Shown here: one piece after another, positions 20,690 through 34,339 of the stretch
Layout: each line of letters opens with the position of its first letter
Numbering within the stretch: the first letter of the stretch is position 1
Assembly (NCBI GenBank): GCA_022578965.1
Contig: MU400538.1
Span: 310,001-374,000 of the forward strand
Length of the DNA stretch: 64,000 nucleotides
Source: Xylaria sp. FL1777
Lineage: Eukaryota > Ascomycota > Sordariomycetes > Xylariales > Xylariaceae
Direction: 5' to 3'
The notes under the pieces: generated by a model
The model's input: only the letters and a program-made list of their open reading frames with translations
Databases searched by the model: none
What the model was told of the DNA's origin: nothing
Translations under genes and position numbers: made by a program

Positions 20690-21553
20690 CGTTCTATATA
20701 TTTTAATCTGAAGCACTTTTGTTAATTTTCAAGCTAAAGTTTATTTTGCATACATATATATATTACTTATATTTATAAATTATTTGCTAATAAAACTTAA
20801 AAAAAACAATTATAATATTATTTAAAGCTTTTTATAATAATGCTTATATTTAATGCTAACTTTATAATTAAAATATTTTATTATATTATAATGTTTTAAG
20901 TTTAAACAGTTAAAAGTTAAGCTTTATTTGTTAATTTATTAATTAGTATTATTTTTTTATTTTATTATAAAACTACAAACTTTTAATAATTTTAGTTTTA
21001 GCTTAATTAATAATTACTTTTTAAAAAAATTAATAGCTTTAAAACTTTTAAAATTTATTAAAAAATTTAGCAAACTAAATAAACTAGCTAATAATATAAT
21101 ATTAAAACATTTATTTAGCAATTATATTTAATATTTTATATAGCATATTTTACTATAATTAAAATATAATTAATAATATATATTAAAATATAACTTTATA
21201 TAAGCTATTATTAATATTATTTTAAATTATTATTAATTTAATAAATTATATAAATTTAAGCTTAAAGTTAAGCAAATTAAATTAATTTAATATATAATAT
21301 TTTATTATAATAATATTATATTAATAGCTTAAATTAATTATAAAAAAAGCATTATATTATAAATTATTTTAGTTATTATATAAAATATAATAACTTTATA
21401 ATTATATTTATTAAAACAATTAAAATATAATTAATTTAATTTAATTGTTTAAATTTTTAATATTTATTTATTATTAATAATAAATAATATAATAAAAATT
21501 AATTAATATTATATAAATAATTATAAAAATATATTTTTACTATTTAATAAAAA
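20690..21553. other. AT-rich sequence, unassigned
   Basis: The first kilobase inside the isochore. All frames are broken by stops and no protein motif or repeat partner was found in the window. Confidence 0.4.
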
Positions 21554-21985
21554 GAATTAATATAAACACATAAAAAATTAATATAAATATATAGCTTTAT
21601 AAATATATAATAAGCTTGTTTTTTAAATAACTTTGTAACTACTTATTGCACTACAATGCAACCAAAGTTATTAAAAAGCTAATTATAAAAAAAATCTAAA
21701 AACGCAAACAGTTTATTTGTACAACTTATAGTTATAGAAATATTCATGTTTTATGCTTATATAAAAGGTTACTTTTTAGTTTATTAGCATATTTTCTTTA
21801 ACTGTGAATATTTCTGCGACTGTTAGTTATACAAACAAACCGTTTGCATTTCTGGAATCTTTTTACAATTAGCTTTTAAAAAATATGTTTTAGGTTATAA
21901 TACAACTAGTAGTTAAAAAGTTATTCGTTATATATTTATAAGCATTATATATTTATATTAATTTTTTATATATTTATATTAATTC
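21554..21985. repeat. Long imperfect inverted repeat, MITE-like
   Basis: The left arm (about 21554-21745) and right arm (about 21795-21985) are inverted copies of each other around a short centre near 21770. Matching landmarks include AATAACTTT, AAAAGCTAATT, GCAAAC-GTTT-TTTGTA and AGAAATATTCA. The arms differ mainly by transitions. The outer ends are not sharp and no clear target duplication was found. It could be a foldback or MITE-type DNA transposon. Confidence 0.6.
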
Positions 21986-22798
21986 TTATTAATTAATATA
22001 ATTATAAATACTTTTAATAATATTATTAATTATTAGCTTAATTAAATTATTGCTTTTAAAGCTAAACTTTATAGCATTATTACTACTTTTAATTATTTTA
22101 TTAAGTTAATATTAAAATATATAAAGTAAAAATAAAGTTAAAAAATAAAATAAAAAGTAAATAAAGTATTAATATATTATATAAAAGTTTATTTAAAATA
22201 TAATGTTATAAAACTATTTAAATAACTATTTATGCTTTTTAAATATTAGCTTAAAACCTTATAATTATTACATAAAGTTAAGTTTATACTTAAAAAAATA
22301 AATATTAAAAAAAAAACATTTTTTAAGTATAATACTAAAAAACTATGTATTAAAGTAAAGTAAAATGGTTAAATGAGCTAATTAGCTAGCTAAAGTAAGT
22401 TTAAGCTAAGTTAGCTAATAAAAATAAAAATATAAGTATTACGTTAAACTTTAAAGTATAGATTTAATTAATATATATATAATAATAAAAAATAGCTATA
22501 ATTGCTGTATTTTGTATTATTAAATAGCTTTTTAATTAATTGTTTTATTTCTTAATTTATACATAGCTTAATTGCTTAAATACATAAGTTATAACTTATT
22601 TTTTTACAATTAAAATAGTATAATAAATTAATAGTAATTATATTGCTTTATTTTATTAATATTTTTAATAAAGCTAATTTTTTTATTTAAAATAAATATT
22701 ATTATAAAACCTATAAATAGGTAATTTATTATTGCTAATTTATATATTTAATTTATTTATTTATTAATTGCTATAATTTTTATATATAAATTATAATA
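21986..22798. other. AT-rich sequence, unassigned
   Basis: No protein motif was seen. The last 17 bases (22782-22798) are the left copy of the target duplication of the SINE-like element that follows. Confidence 0.4.
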
Positions 22799-23528
22799 AT
22801 TTGTATTACTTGAACAAACGGCTTGTTAGCTATATTAGTAGCTATTTAGTAAAACTTTGTACAAATAAAAACCTTTTTTGAAGCAAAAACCACTTATACA
22901 TGCAAAGTATGCAACAGTTCTGCTATAGATTTTATTAATTTGCTGCTTTTTTTATATAATACTTCGCTTTAAATTTTGTACGCTAAGTTAGTAGCGCTCC
23001 TGCTTTATAATGCAAAAGTATAAAAATTAGCGCGCTAATAAAAAGGTCTTTTGTTAATTAGTAATAAAAGCGCTTCTTTATTAGCCTTAGGTTTTATAAG
23101 CTATAAATAATATAGTATTAAGTAAATTTTAAGCATTATATAGCGCTATATTTTTTATAAATTGTTTAGTACTAAACAGTAAGCTTTAAGTTCTAATTAT
23201 GCTAAAAATACAAGCTGTTCGCTACATAAAAAAACTAATGCTTATATAGCGTTAGCAGCAAAAGCTAAAGCTGCTTGTTTTTATAGTAGCTAATATACTA
23301 AGTTAATTATTTATATTACTGCATTAGTAGAAAAGCAAAGTTTTTAAACTTTTAGCTTAGCTATTTAACTTTTAATTTTTATGCCTTTAATGCAGCAAGC
23401 ATGCAGTTCAAACTAAGCTAAAGGCAAACCAACTTTTGCTTTAAAGCAAAGCAACTGCGAACTAGGCAAAACTTAAACCCACAACTTTAAAAAAAGTAGC
23501 TAAGCATATACTACTGCGCCACTAAGCC
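22799..23528 (-). mobile_element. SINE-like element, copy 1 (tRNA head)
   Basis: 730 bp inserted in minus orientation: the tRNA-like head is at the 23528 end and the 3' tail at 22799. A 17-bp direct repeat (ATATATAAATTATAATA) flanks it at 22782-22798 and 23529-23545. The head keeps an A-box-like TGGCGCAGTAG and a mutated B box (GGTTTAAGTTT). It is collinear over its full length with copies at 26373-27104 and 33029-33762, with mostly transition differences. There is no terminal inverted repeat or protein frame. Variable-length TSDs plus a Pol III-type head indicate LINE-assisted retroposition, i.e. a SINE. Confidence 0.8.
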
Positions 23529-23545
23529 ATATATAAATTATAATA

Positions 23546-26357
23546 TATTATATTTAGCTGCTTTAGCTAACAATAAGCAAAACTTGCTTAATATAAGCAG
23601 TTTAGTTATAATTAGCAATAAATATTTAGGCTAGCAGCTTTTAATTAATAAGGCTTAAAACAAACGTATAAAGATATTAAAATGTTTTTTTTAATTTAGC
23701 TTGCAAAGCATTTCTATTTTTTTCGGCAAAATAACAATTAAATATTAAAATGTTAATATAATTTTTAAAATAGTGCAGCTAGAAAACTGTTTGTTAAAAA
23801 CTTTTAATAAATCAAAAAAAAGAAATTTTTGTTAAAAAGCTAGTGCTTTACAAAAAAAAAAGCATAATTGCTTTTATAAAAACAAAAAAAAACAAAAAAC
23901 AAGCTTAAAAAAAATAAAAGTTGCTAAAACTTTTAAAAAGCTATAATATAAGCAAATTTAACGCTTATTTATATTAAATAAATTTAGGTTTATACGTTAA
24001 TATATAAAGCTATTAATAATTAAAAATATATTTTGTTTTTTAAGTTAATATAGTTTTTTATTAAAAAATAAAAAGCAAGGTTTTTTAAGTGTAAGCTAGT
24101 TATTATTTAAAGACTTTATATAAAACATAGCTATTGCTTTTTTATAGCACTTATTATTAAATAAAAAAGCCTTAAAAAAAAAAAAAGTATGCTATTTTTA
24201 TAAATAAAAAGCTATAAAAAAATAAAGCTTGCTTAATAAAACTTGCGTAAAATAAAGTAAGCTAAACTAAAAAACAAAAAAATTAAACGCTATAAAGCAT
24301 ACAAAAAAATAAAAGCGCATAAAAAATAAAAATATAAAAGCATTTAAAGAAAAACTTAAAAAGCTATAAAAAATAAGCTAGCAATTTTTATAAACGCAAA
24401 TAAAAAAAATTATTAAGTTTTCTAAAAAAAAATTCTAAAAAAATAGCACAAAAAAACTTAAATACTTAAAATACCTAAAAAACTTTAGTACTTTATACTT
24501 TTTTTCTTTTTAAACTTATATTTTTATTTAGTTTATTTTTATTATTTTTTATAGCTTATTTTTTTTATTACTTTTATATAAATTTTACTTTGTTTTATTA
24601 TATAACTTAAAAGTTTAAAAACTATAGCTTAGTTAAGTAATTTAGCTATAAAAAATCATTAAATTTTTTTATTTTAATATATAAAAAACATTAAAACTAC
24701 TTATAAACAAAAAAAATAAAAATAATTAGCTTATTATTTTTAAAAAGTATTAAAGCAACTTTATTTAGCTTAAGCTATTTTAATAATAAGCAAAATACTA
24801 AAATTAAGCTATTATTTATGCTTTTTAACTTAAAGCTAAACTAACATTTATTATTTAATAAGTTAAAAGTAAATAAATAGCTAAATAATTTAAATGCTTT
24901 TTTTTATATAAAGCGCTTTAAAAACATTAATAAAATTAAATAAGTTTTTGTTTATTATAACACTTTTTAAACAAAAAAAATAATAAAAATAATATTAAAA
25001 AATTATTTGTTATAAATTAAAACTTATAAACTATTTAAGCAAAAGTTTAAGCTTTAAAACTTTAAGCAAAATAAGTTTGCTATTATTATATTGCAAAATT
25101 TTAAAGCTTGTTTAAAAGCTATATATTTTACTAATTTTAAAACTTATTTTTTTTAGTATTAAATATATACTAAAAGTATTAAAGCTTAAAAAAATTACTA
25201 CTTTAATTTTTAATTTATTTAAAGTTTGCTTAAAAAGCTAAATTAAAATATTATTAATAAAATAATAAAATCTTTTAAAAAGTTATATAATAACTTAAAT
25301 AAAATATTTTATAAAAGCTTTTATAAAATATTAAACAGCTAAATTAATAAAAAGTTTAAACTAGATTTTTACTTTAAAAAAACAAAAAAAGCATATAAAA
25401 CATAAAAAAAAATTAATAATTTATATAATTATAATTTTAATAAGCTTTTATATATTGCTATTAATGCTATTAAACTAGCTATTAATATAACTATATTAGC
25501 TACTAAAATAATTATTATTAAAAAGCAGCAAATAAAATTAGCTTAATATTTTGCTTATAATTAAAACATAAATAATATTATTAAACAAATATAGTAGCTA
25601 AAGTTAAAACAAAAAAATATAGCAATTATAAAAAAAAAAACTAAAAAAAATGCTAAAAAAACTGCAAAATTAATATATTTAACTAGTTAATTAAAAATTA
25701 TAAGTATTATAATATTATAAAATTAACATAAACTTATTAAAAAAGTAAATGTTTAGTATTAATATTATAATTTTTAAATATTTATAAAAAAGTAAATATA
25801 ACTTTAAAAAACAAAAATAAAACAAACAATTGTTTAATTTTTTATAATAAGTAAAATTAAACAATTTTTATTTAGCAAAAAGAACTATTTATTAAAAATG
25901 TAGCATAAATAATTATTATGTTTATAAATGTAGCTTTACTTACAAATTAAAAAAAAAAAACATTATATATTAAAACTTTAAATAGTATTTAAAAAAGCTA
26001 GAATTCTTTGCAAGCTTTAAATATATAAAAGTTTTTTCTAAAGTTATAAAAATTAGCAAAAATAAAAAAAAAATTTTTAATGCTATAATAAAGTAAATAT
26101 ATAACTTTGTTTTAAGTAATAATAAGCTATTTAAATAAAAAGCTTATTATTAATTGCAAAAAAAAAATTTTGTTTTAAATAATAAAAATTTAAATGCTAA
26201 AATAAAAAGCAAACAAAAAAGTTAAAAAAAAAAAAACTTTATTAACTAAATAATAAGTAGCTAAACTAATTTTTAAATAAAAAGTTTAACAATTAAACTT
26301 TTATATTTTATAAAATAAAACTAGCAAAAGTTTATAACATTAAAAAAAACAATTTAA
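23546..26357. other. AT-rich sequence, unassigned degraded element
   Basis: No LTR or domain could be identified. Around 24240-24480 and 25380-25680 the plus strand reads as long Lys-rich, coiled-coil-like frames with scattered stops, as in the C-terminal tails of some fungal transposases. This is too weak for a family call. Confidence 0.35.
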
Positions 26358-26372
26358 TAAATAATAAAATAA

Positions 26373-27104
26373 TAATTTATATTACTTAAATAAACGGCCT
26401 ATTAGCTATACTAGTAGTTATCTAGTAAAACTTTATATAAGTAGAAACCTTTTTTAAGGCAAAAACTACTTATATATGCAAAGTATGCAATAGTTTTGCT
26501 ATAAATTTTATTAATTTGCTGCTTTTTTTATATGATACTTTGCTTTAAATTTTATATGTTAAGTTAGCAGCGCTTCTGCTTTGCAATACAGAAGTAAAAA
26601 AATTAGCGCGCTAACAAAAAAGTTTTCTGTTAATTAGTAGTAAAAGTGCTTTTTTGCTAGCTTTAAGTTCTGCAAGCTATAAATAATACAGTATTAAGTA
26701 AATTTCGAGCACTATATAGCGCTATATTTTTTGTAAATTACTTAGCGCTAAACAGTAAGCTTTAAGTTCTAATTATGCTAAAAATACAAGCTGTTTGCTA
26801 TATAAAAAAACTAGTGCTTATATAACGTTAGCAATAAAAGCTAAAGCTGCTTGTTTTTATAATAGCTAGTACACTAAGTTAGTTACTTATGTTGCTACAC
26901 TAGCAAAAAAGCAAAGTCCTTAAACTTTTAGCTTAGTTATTTAACTTTTAATTTTTATGCTTTTAGTGCAGCAAGCATGCAGTTTAAACTAAGCTAAAAG
27001 CAAACCAACTTTTGTTTTAAAGCAAAGCAACTGCAAACCAAGCAAAACTTAAACCTACAACTTCAAAAAAAGTAGCCAAGCATATGCTATTGCACCACTA
27101 AGCC
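26373..27104 (-). mobile_element. SINE-like element, copy 2 (tRNA head)
   Basis: 732 bp in minus orientation, flanked by a 15-bp duplication (TAAATAATAAAATAA) at 26358-26372 and 27105-27119. It is collinear with copies 1 and 3 from the tail (CTTAAATAAACGG) to the head (GCACCACTAAGCC in plus-strand reading). The B box has the same altered form as in the other copies. It retains slightly more C/G than copy 1 in its middle part. Confidence 0.8.
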
Positions 27105-27119
27105 TAAATAATAAAATAA

Positions 27120-29530
27120 ATAATAGCTTTATTATAATAAATTAAAATTTTATGTAAAGTACTTTTTATAACATAAATAATACTAAAGTTTTATAAAGCT
27201 ATATATTAAGCAGAAAAATTAGCGTAAATATGTTTTAAGCTAATTATTATAAGCTTTTATTTAAAAAAGCTATTTTTTATTAAACAAGAAATAAAAAAAA
27301 ACCTAAAAAACTAAAAAAAAAGCCTTTTATAAATTAAATAATTAAAAAAATTTATTTAAATAACAATAAATCTTTTATTTAACTTAATACTAAAAATATA
27401 TAAATAAATAATAATTTTTATAAGTAAAGTACTTTATAAAAACTAAAAAGTTTTAATTATTAAGAACTTTAAAAAATTTAAAAAGCAAAACTTACAAAAA
27501 AAAGCTTAAAATTTAAAAAATATAAGCTAAAAAATTTAAAAACTTTTTAAACAAAAAAACAAATATTATTTTTAAGAACTTTATACTAAAAGTTTTAAAA
27601 TACTTTAGTATTTTTATTTAAATAATTGCTTAAATAAAAGCTAAATTATATTTTAAAGCAGCAAAAGTTCTTAAGCTAATGCTAAAAATAATACTATTAT
27701 TACTAAATAACTTTAGTAAAAATTTAAATTAGCAAATTAAATTAAATATATTATAGCTTATTTTAAAAAAAAAAGTAATAAATTAAAATATAAAGCTTAA
27801 CTAAAAACTTTATTATAAAAAATCTTAACTTAAATAAATATAAATAATGCTTTTTTTTATAAAAGCATAAACTTTTTAAAAAATAACTTAAAATTTTAAT
27901 AGTTAGCAATTAAAAAAGCACAAAAGAAATTTTAGCTAATATTACTATTAGCTAGTTAGCTTAATAAATATAAATTGCTTAATAATACTTATAAAACTAG
28001 CTTTTTATTAAACTATTTAGTAGTACAAATAAATAAAAAAATAAAATATAACGGTTTTATTATGTATATTTATATGCTTTAATTTAGCTTTATAGCTATT
28101 TTTTTTTAAAAAAGTAACGCTATAAAATAATAAAAGTTTTTTGCAATTAAAACCAATAAAATAATTAAGTAATATTATTTTTTGCTTATATTGCTTTAGA
28201 TTTTTAAACGTTAAAAAAAAAACTAAAGTTTAATAAAATGCTTTTTAAAATTTTAAACTAATATAATACTATATATTTATTATTTAAAGATAACTTAAAA
28301 AAGCAAAAATTACTAATTGTTATATTTATACTGCTTTTAAAAAAAGTAATATTTTTAGCTAAACTTTAGCTAAGTATTAATTTTGCGCTAGTAGTATTAA
28401 AAAAAAAAAATAAGGTTAAAAAGCTAATATAATTAGCATTAATAGTTTTAAAAAGCGCTAACTAAACTTTTAACTTTTTTAAAATAAAAATTTATAAAAA
28501 GCATAATAATTATATTAGCAGCAATAGTTTAAACTTATTTAAAAAAATATTAAAGTATAAGTTTTATAATAAAAAAAACTTAAGTTTAATAAATTATTTT
28601 AACTAAAAATACTTAAGCTTTTTAAATTTATGCTTTATATTAGCTTTATTACTAAAAACATAAAATATTTTAGTTATATTTTTAAGCGTTATAAAGCTAA
28701 AAAAATATCTATAGCTTTACTTAAAGCTTATTATAAAAATAAAAAACAAAATTTATAAAAAAAATATTATTAAAATTATTAATTTTAAAACATAGTTTAG
28801 TATTATTATAAATTTATTTGTTAATAAAAATAGCTTTGCTACTAAAAATACAAATATAACCTAAAAAAAATTTAACTAAACTAGTAATTTTATTAAATAT
28901 ATAAAATACTTAAAAACTATTATTTAAATAAATAAAGAATTGCTGCTTTTTTTGCTATATATAGTTAGCAAAAAACAAGCTATTTATTTTTTGTTGCTAA
29001 GTATAAACTTTATTATAAAATCTTAAATAAGTTTATATTTTTAAAGCTTTAATATAATAGCTAATATAATATTTAAAACAAGCTAAATTATTATATTAGT
29101 AATAAACTATATTAAAAAGCTAAATTTAAAAGCTTAAAGTTATTAATAACTAAAAAACTAATATATATTTATTAAACTATTAGCTTAGCAAATAAGCTAC
29201 ATAAAGCATAAAAATATTAAACCTTAAATAGAAAATCTAATAATTAGCAAAAAAAAATAAAAGTAAAATTAAAAAAACACAGTATAAAAAAATATATAAA
29301 TGCAAACTTTTAAAAAAATTAAAACTTATATAATAATATAACGTTAGTAGCTTTTTTAACTTTTTTTATATAAAATATTAAACTTTTTAAAAACTTAAAA
29401 ATATAAAACAATAAAAAAGTTTATGCTGTTTTTAATAATAATTAATTATTTAAAATATTTTTAATTATAATAAAAAAAACATTAAAGCAAAAAAATGCTA
29501 AAAAATTAATAATTATAAAAACTAAAAATC
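27120..29530. other. AT-rich sequence, left part of an element interrupted by Z
   Basis: No family is recognised. The plus strand near 28050-28230 and 28900-29200 reads as protein-like text with RIP stops, but I cannot match it. Positions 29526-29530 (AAATC) are the left target duplication of element Z, so this stretch once continued directly into 37962 onward. Confidence 0.35.
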
Positions 29531-30047
29531 TGTTATAAAATAGGCTAACCAGGCCAGTTAAGAGGCCAAGTATAGAAAAAACATGCGCAAAAGAAGTCCT
29601 ATTTATTAAAAGAATATATATTTAAACTACTATAAGGGTTTAATGCATAAACTTGATAAACTTAAGCGTTAAGTCCATTAAGCCTTAAACTTAACAAACT
29701 TAAGCGTTAAGTTTATTAAGCTTTAAACTTAAAACAATATAGCGTTAAGTTTATTAAAAAAAGCAACGTTTATAGATTACTACTACTGTTTTCTTTGTTT
29801 ATATAATTATGCACTTTTTATATTTAGTTATTTATTTAGTTTTTAGCTTTTTAGCTATTAATTTTTTATAACTGCTAAGCATTAATATATTTATTACTTT
29901 TAATTTTTTAAGACTTTTATTAATGTATAGTAGTAAAAGTATTTTAAAAACTTCTTTAATGAACTATTATTAAAGATTTTATTATTACTTGCAAATTAAA
30001 ACCTTAAAAGCAAACCTATTATATTAGTATATAATAGGTCTATTATA
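29531..30047 (+). repeat. Element Z 5' LTR
   Basis: 517 bp, equal in length to the 3' LTR and collinear with it. It contains three copies of GCGTTAAGT at an exact 38-bp period (29666, 29704, 29742), each within a near-palindrome. Confidence 0.92.
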
Positions 30048-33028
30048 CTTTAATAGTTCTTTAATTAATAAAACTTAATATATAAAAACAAATACTAGTA
30101 TAAAAAGTTAAATAATAAATAATTTATAAAATAAACTTTTAAAAGTATACTAAAAGAATATTTAAAAAACAAAAATACTAAATAGCATTACATAAGTAAA
30201 CTTTATTTAATAATTAATAAAACTAAATTTAGGTTATACTACTAAAAATAAAAAGTTAAAAATTAAGTTTAAAAATTTTAAAAACTTTTAAAATTAGCAA
30301 TATATTAAAACAATAAACTTTAGCACTTTTATTAGCTACTTTTATTAAAGAAAAAGCAATAGCAAAAAAAAAAAAATTAAATAGTAACAATAAAAAAAAA
30401 CTAATGCTAATACTAGCGCTACAAAACAAACTAGTTGCTTTAACTTAAAAAATAGCTTAAATATTAAGCATTATAACTTTTAAACTAGCATAAATATTAG
30501 CTATAATAATTAAAGCAGCAATAATAACTGCTATTATAACAATAAGTTAAAGCTTTAAACAAATAATTATACTACAACTAATATTAATATTATTATTAGC
30601 AAACTTAATGCTTACTTTTATTATTGCTATACCTAAAGTAATAACTTAAAATAAAAAACTTAACTTTTTATTATTATTACTGCTTTTATTATTAGAATTA
30701 TTTATAATGTTAAAAATATTAAACATTAAAAGTTTTAAACTTATTGCTTTAAAGCTTTATAATAAATCTATAAATATAAAAGCCTTTTTAATTTATGCTA
30801 AACTTTATTTAAAATAGCACTTTATTATTATTATAAAAAAAGATTAAAAAGTAATAACTATTTTATAATTTCTGTTAGAAAAAGTACTAAAATAGTTTTA
30901 ATTTATTTTAAAAAATTTCTTAAAAGCTAATAAGTTAACTAACTTTAAGCTAAAAACAAAAAAGATTTTTAAAAACTATGTTAAGTTTAAAAATTAAATA
31001 AAAGTACTATTTAAAAACACTTAAAAAGCAAAACATGCAAAAAAAGCATTTTACTGCTTAAAACAAACAAAAGTAACAATAAATTATGCTATAAAATTTA
31101 AACAATTAGTAGTAATTTTAAAATTACTTAAGCTTGCATTATTTTATTTATTTTATAGTAAACTTAAAACTTAAATTTAAAACAAACTATATAAAATAAA
31201 TAAACTAGCAAAAATTAATATATATATTAATATAGCTATTATAATTAATCAATAATTATTTAATTAGTACTTTAAAACTAAAAAAACTAAAAAAAACAAA
31301 AAAGAAAATACTTAAAAAAGTATTAAATAAAGATTTAAGCAAATTAGTAAAGTTTAAAAACAATAATCTTAAAATATATTTAAAGTTAAATATTATAACT
31401 ATAGAAAAAAAGAACACCTTTAAAAACAATGCTAATTTAAGAAAAAAAACAAAAAAAAAAGCTATAAAAAAGAAAAGATTTTTTAACTTAAAAAAAAAAT
31501 ATAAGTTATAAAAGTTTAAAACAACAAAAAATAACAAAGCAATTTAAAAAATACGTCTTTAAAACAAAAGTATAAAATTGCTGTTTTAAATTAAAATAAA
31601 AGTGCTATACTAAATAAATTTAAATGCTTTATTTATACAGGTTAAAATAAACAAACATATAAATACTATTTAAAAGCTTTATAGTTATTAAAACAAATTG
31701 CAAAAAAATATATTTGCTATATAAACAATTAAAGTTATTTAGTATATAACTTAAAAAAATGGTTTAATTAAAAGTAACAAACAATAAAAAGTAATAAATT
31801 AATGCAATTAGTAAACTTATAAAACTATAAAAACTTTAAACTACTAAAGCTTAAAATATAGCCTAAAAAAAAGTTATATTTAAAAGAACAAAACTATAAC
31901 TATAAATAGTATAATTATTAAACTAATTATAAACTATTAAAATACTTAGTTGCTAAATAAACTTAAAAAAACAAAACTTATAAAACTTTAAAATAAAAAC
32001 AAATAAAATTAAAAGCTATAAAAAATACTACAAAAAAAAAACTAATAAAAATAAATAAAGTATTTTTATAGCTAAAATTGCTTTAAATATAACAAAATAA
32101 AAAAGCATTAATAATTAGTATAAAAACTAATACGTTTTAAAAACTAAAGCTAGTAATTTAACTAATTGCTAAAAGTTACTACTATAATAAAACTATAATA
32201 AAAAACAATAATAATATTTTATGCTTAAAAGATTTAAAATATAACAAAGTATTATAAAATTGCTATATAATATATTATTACTACTAATACTTATTTAATA
32301 AATTAAAAAATAATTAGTTTTTTAAACAAATTGCAAAAATAAAAATATAAAACCTTTATAAATTAAAGTAGTTAGTTATAACCATAGTTTATTATAAAGA
32401 TTTATAAAAATTTATAATATTTAAGAAAAATTTTAACTATACTTATAATATTATTTTAAAGAAATATAAAAATAATTGCTATAAATATTACTAGCTAATT
32501 AAAGCATAATTATATTAAAAAATGGTTGCTAAAAACAAAAAAGCTTAAAAACTACGATTTAAAGCTTAATTAAAAATAAAAACAGAACAAAATACAATAA
32601 CATTTAAAGTACTAAAAAAAACAAACACTTAAACATTTTATAAAAAAAAATTAAAAAACGAAATAAGCATTTACTAAAAAAGCAGCAAATAACTAAAAAA
32701 ACTAAGGCTTTATATAAAGTTTAATGCAATAACTAGTAAAACTAATTTAAAGTCAAACTTATATATTAAAGAAAAAAGTATAATACTTTAATTAACTTAG
32801 AAGTATAAGCTAATATAATTTTACTTAAAGTAATAAAACAAAATGAAATTTTCTAGAAATATAAGCAAAAATCCTAAAAGATTAAAAAATTTAATAAAAG
32901 CATTTTTAGCTATAATAATAGTTGCATATTTAAAAAAACTAAACCTTTTAATATATTTATATAAAGATATAAAAAGCAAATTATATTAAATATTGCTAAT
33001 ATATTTAATTATAATATTATTTTAAGAA

Positions 33029-33762
33029 GGCTTAGTGGCGTAGTGGTATGCGCCTAGCTATTTTTTTCGAAGTTATAGGTTTAAGTTTTGCTTAGTTTGC
33101 AGTTGTTTTGCTTTAAAGCAAAAGTCGGTTTGCCTTTAGCTTAGTTCGAACTATATGCTTGCTATACTAAAGGCATAAAAATTAAAAGTTAAATAGCTAA
33201 ACTAAAAGTTTAGAAATTTTGCTTTTTTGCTAGTGCAGCAACGTAAGTAACTAATTTAGTATACTAGCTACTATAAAAACGAGCAGCTTTAGCTTTTGCT
33301 ACTAATGTTATATAAGCACTAGTTTTTTTATGTAGCAAACAGCTTATATTTTTAGCGTAATTAGAACTTAAAGCTTACTGCTTAGCGCTAAGCAATTTAT
33401 AAAAAATATAGCGCTATGTAGTGCTTAAAATCTACTTAATACTGTATTATTTATAGCTTGCAGAACTTAAAGCTAGCAAAAGAGCGCCTTTATTACTAAC
33501 CAACAAAAAACCCTTTTATTAACGCGCCGATTTTTTTACTTCTGTATTGCAAAGCAAAAGCACTGCTAACTTAGCGTATAAAATTTAAAGCAAAGTATTA
33601 TATAAAAAAAGCAGCAAATTAATAAAATCTGTAGTAAAACTGTTGTATACTTTGCATATATAAGTAGTTTTCGCCTTAAAAAAGGTTTCTACTTATACAA
33701 AGTTTTACTAGATAGCTACTAGTATAACTAATAGGCCGTTTGTTCAAGTAATATAAATTATT
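33029..33762 (+). mobile_element. SINE-like element, copy 3 (tRNA head), inside element Z
   Basis: 734 bp in plus orientation. A 13-bp duplication ATTATTTTA(A/G)GAA flanks it at 33016-33028 and 33763-33775. The Pol III A box is intact (TGGCGTAGTGG, 33036-33046) within a D-arm GCG...CGC. The B box at 33078-33088 (GGTTTAAGTTT) keeps the spacing of a tRNA gene but not its CGA core. Being inside element Z, this copy is younger than the Z insertion. Confidence 0.83.
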
Positions 33763-34339
33763 ATTATTTTAGGAATACTATAGCTAAAAACTAGTAACTT
33801 TTTAATTCAATAAAAAGCAAAAACTATTAATTAAAAAAGTAAGAAATAAAGCAAAAAAATCAGAAAAATTACAAAAGAAATCCTGAACAAAATACTAAAA
33901 ATATATTATAAATTTTATAAACTATTTAAAAAAAGAAAAAAAAAAAAACTTCCTAAATATAGCCTATAAAACTACTATATCTTTATTAAAGAAAAATATT
34001 AACTAAAGCTTTATTAAGTATACTATATAAGCTTAAACAAAACAAACGCTTTATAAAAATACATTTAAAAAAACTTAGCAAAAGAATTCTTAAAAAAGTT
34101 TTAGTTATTTGCTAAATACTTTACAGTACTAATACTTAAAATAAAAAATAAAAAACAACTAATTAATAAAAAAGAAAGACTAATATAGCAAATAATAATT
34201 AACTACTAATTATTAAATATAATTACTATTGCAAATAAATATTTCTTTACTTTATTAATAACTATAAAAAAAAACATTAACTAAATAAAATAGTTTATAG
34301 CAGTTAATATTTTAAATAAATATTATGCTATTAAAATAA

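Noticed and set aside
31256..31537. Minus-strand 93-codon ORF rich in Phe, Leu and Lys
   Set aside because: It is antisense to the degraded gag region of element Z; its Phe/Leu-rich composition is what Lys/Asn-rich AT-biased plus-strand sequence gives in reverse.
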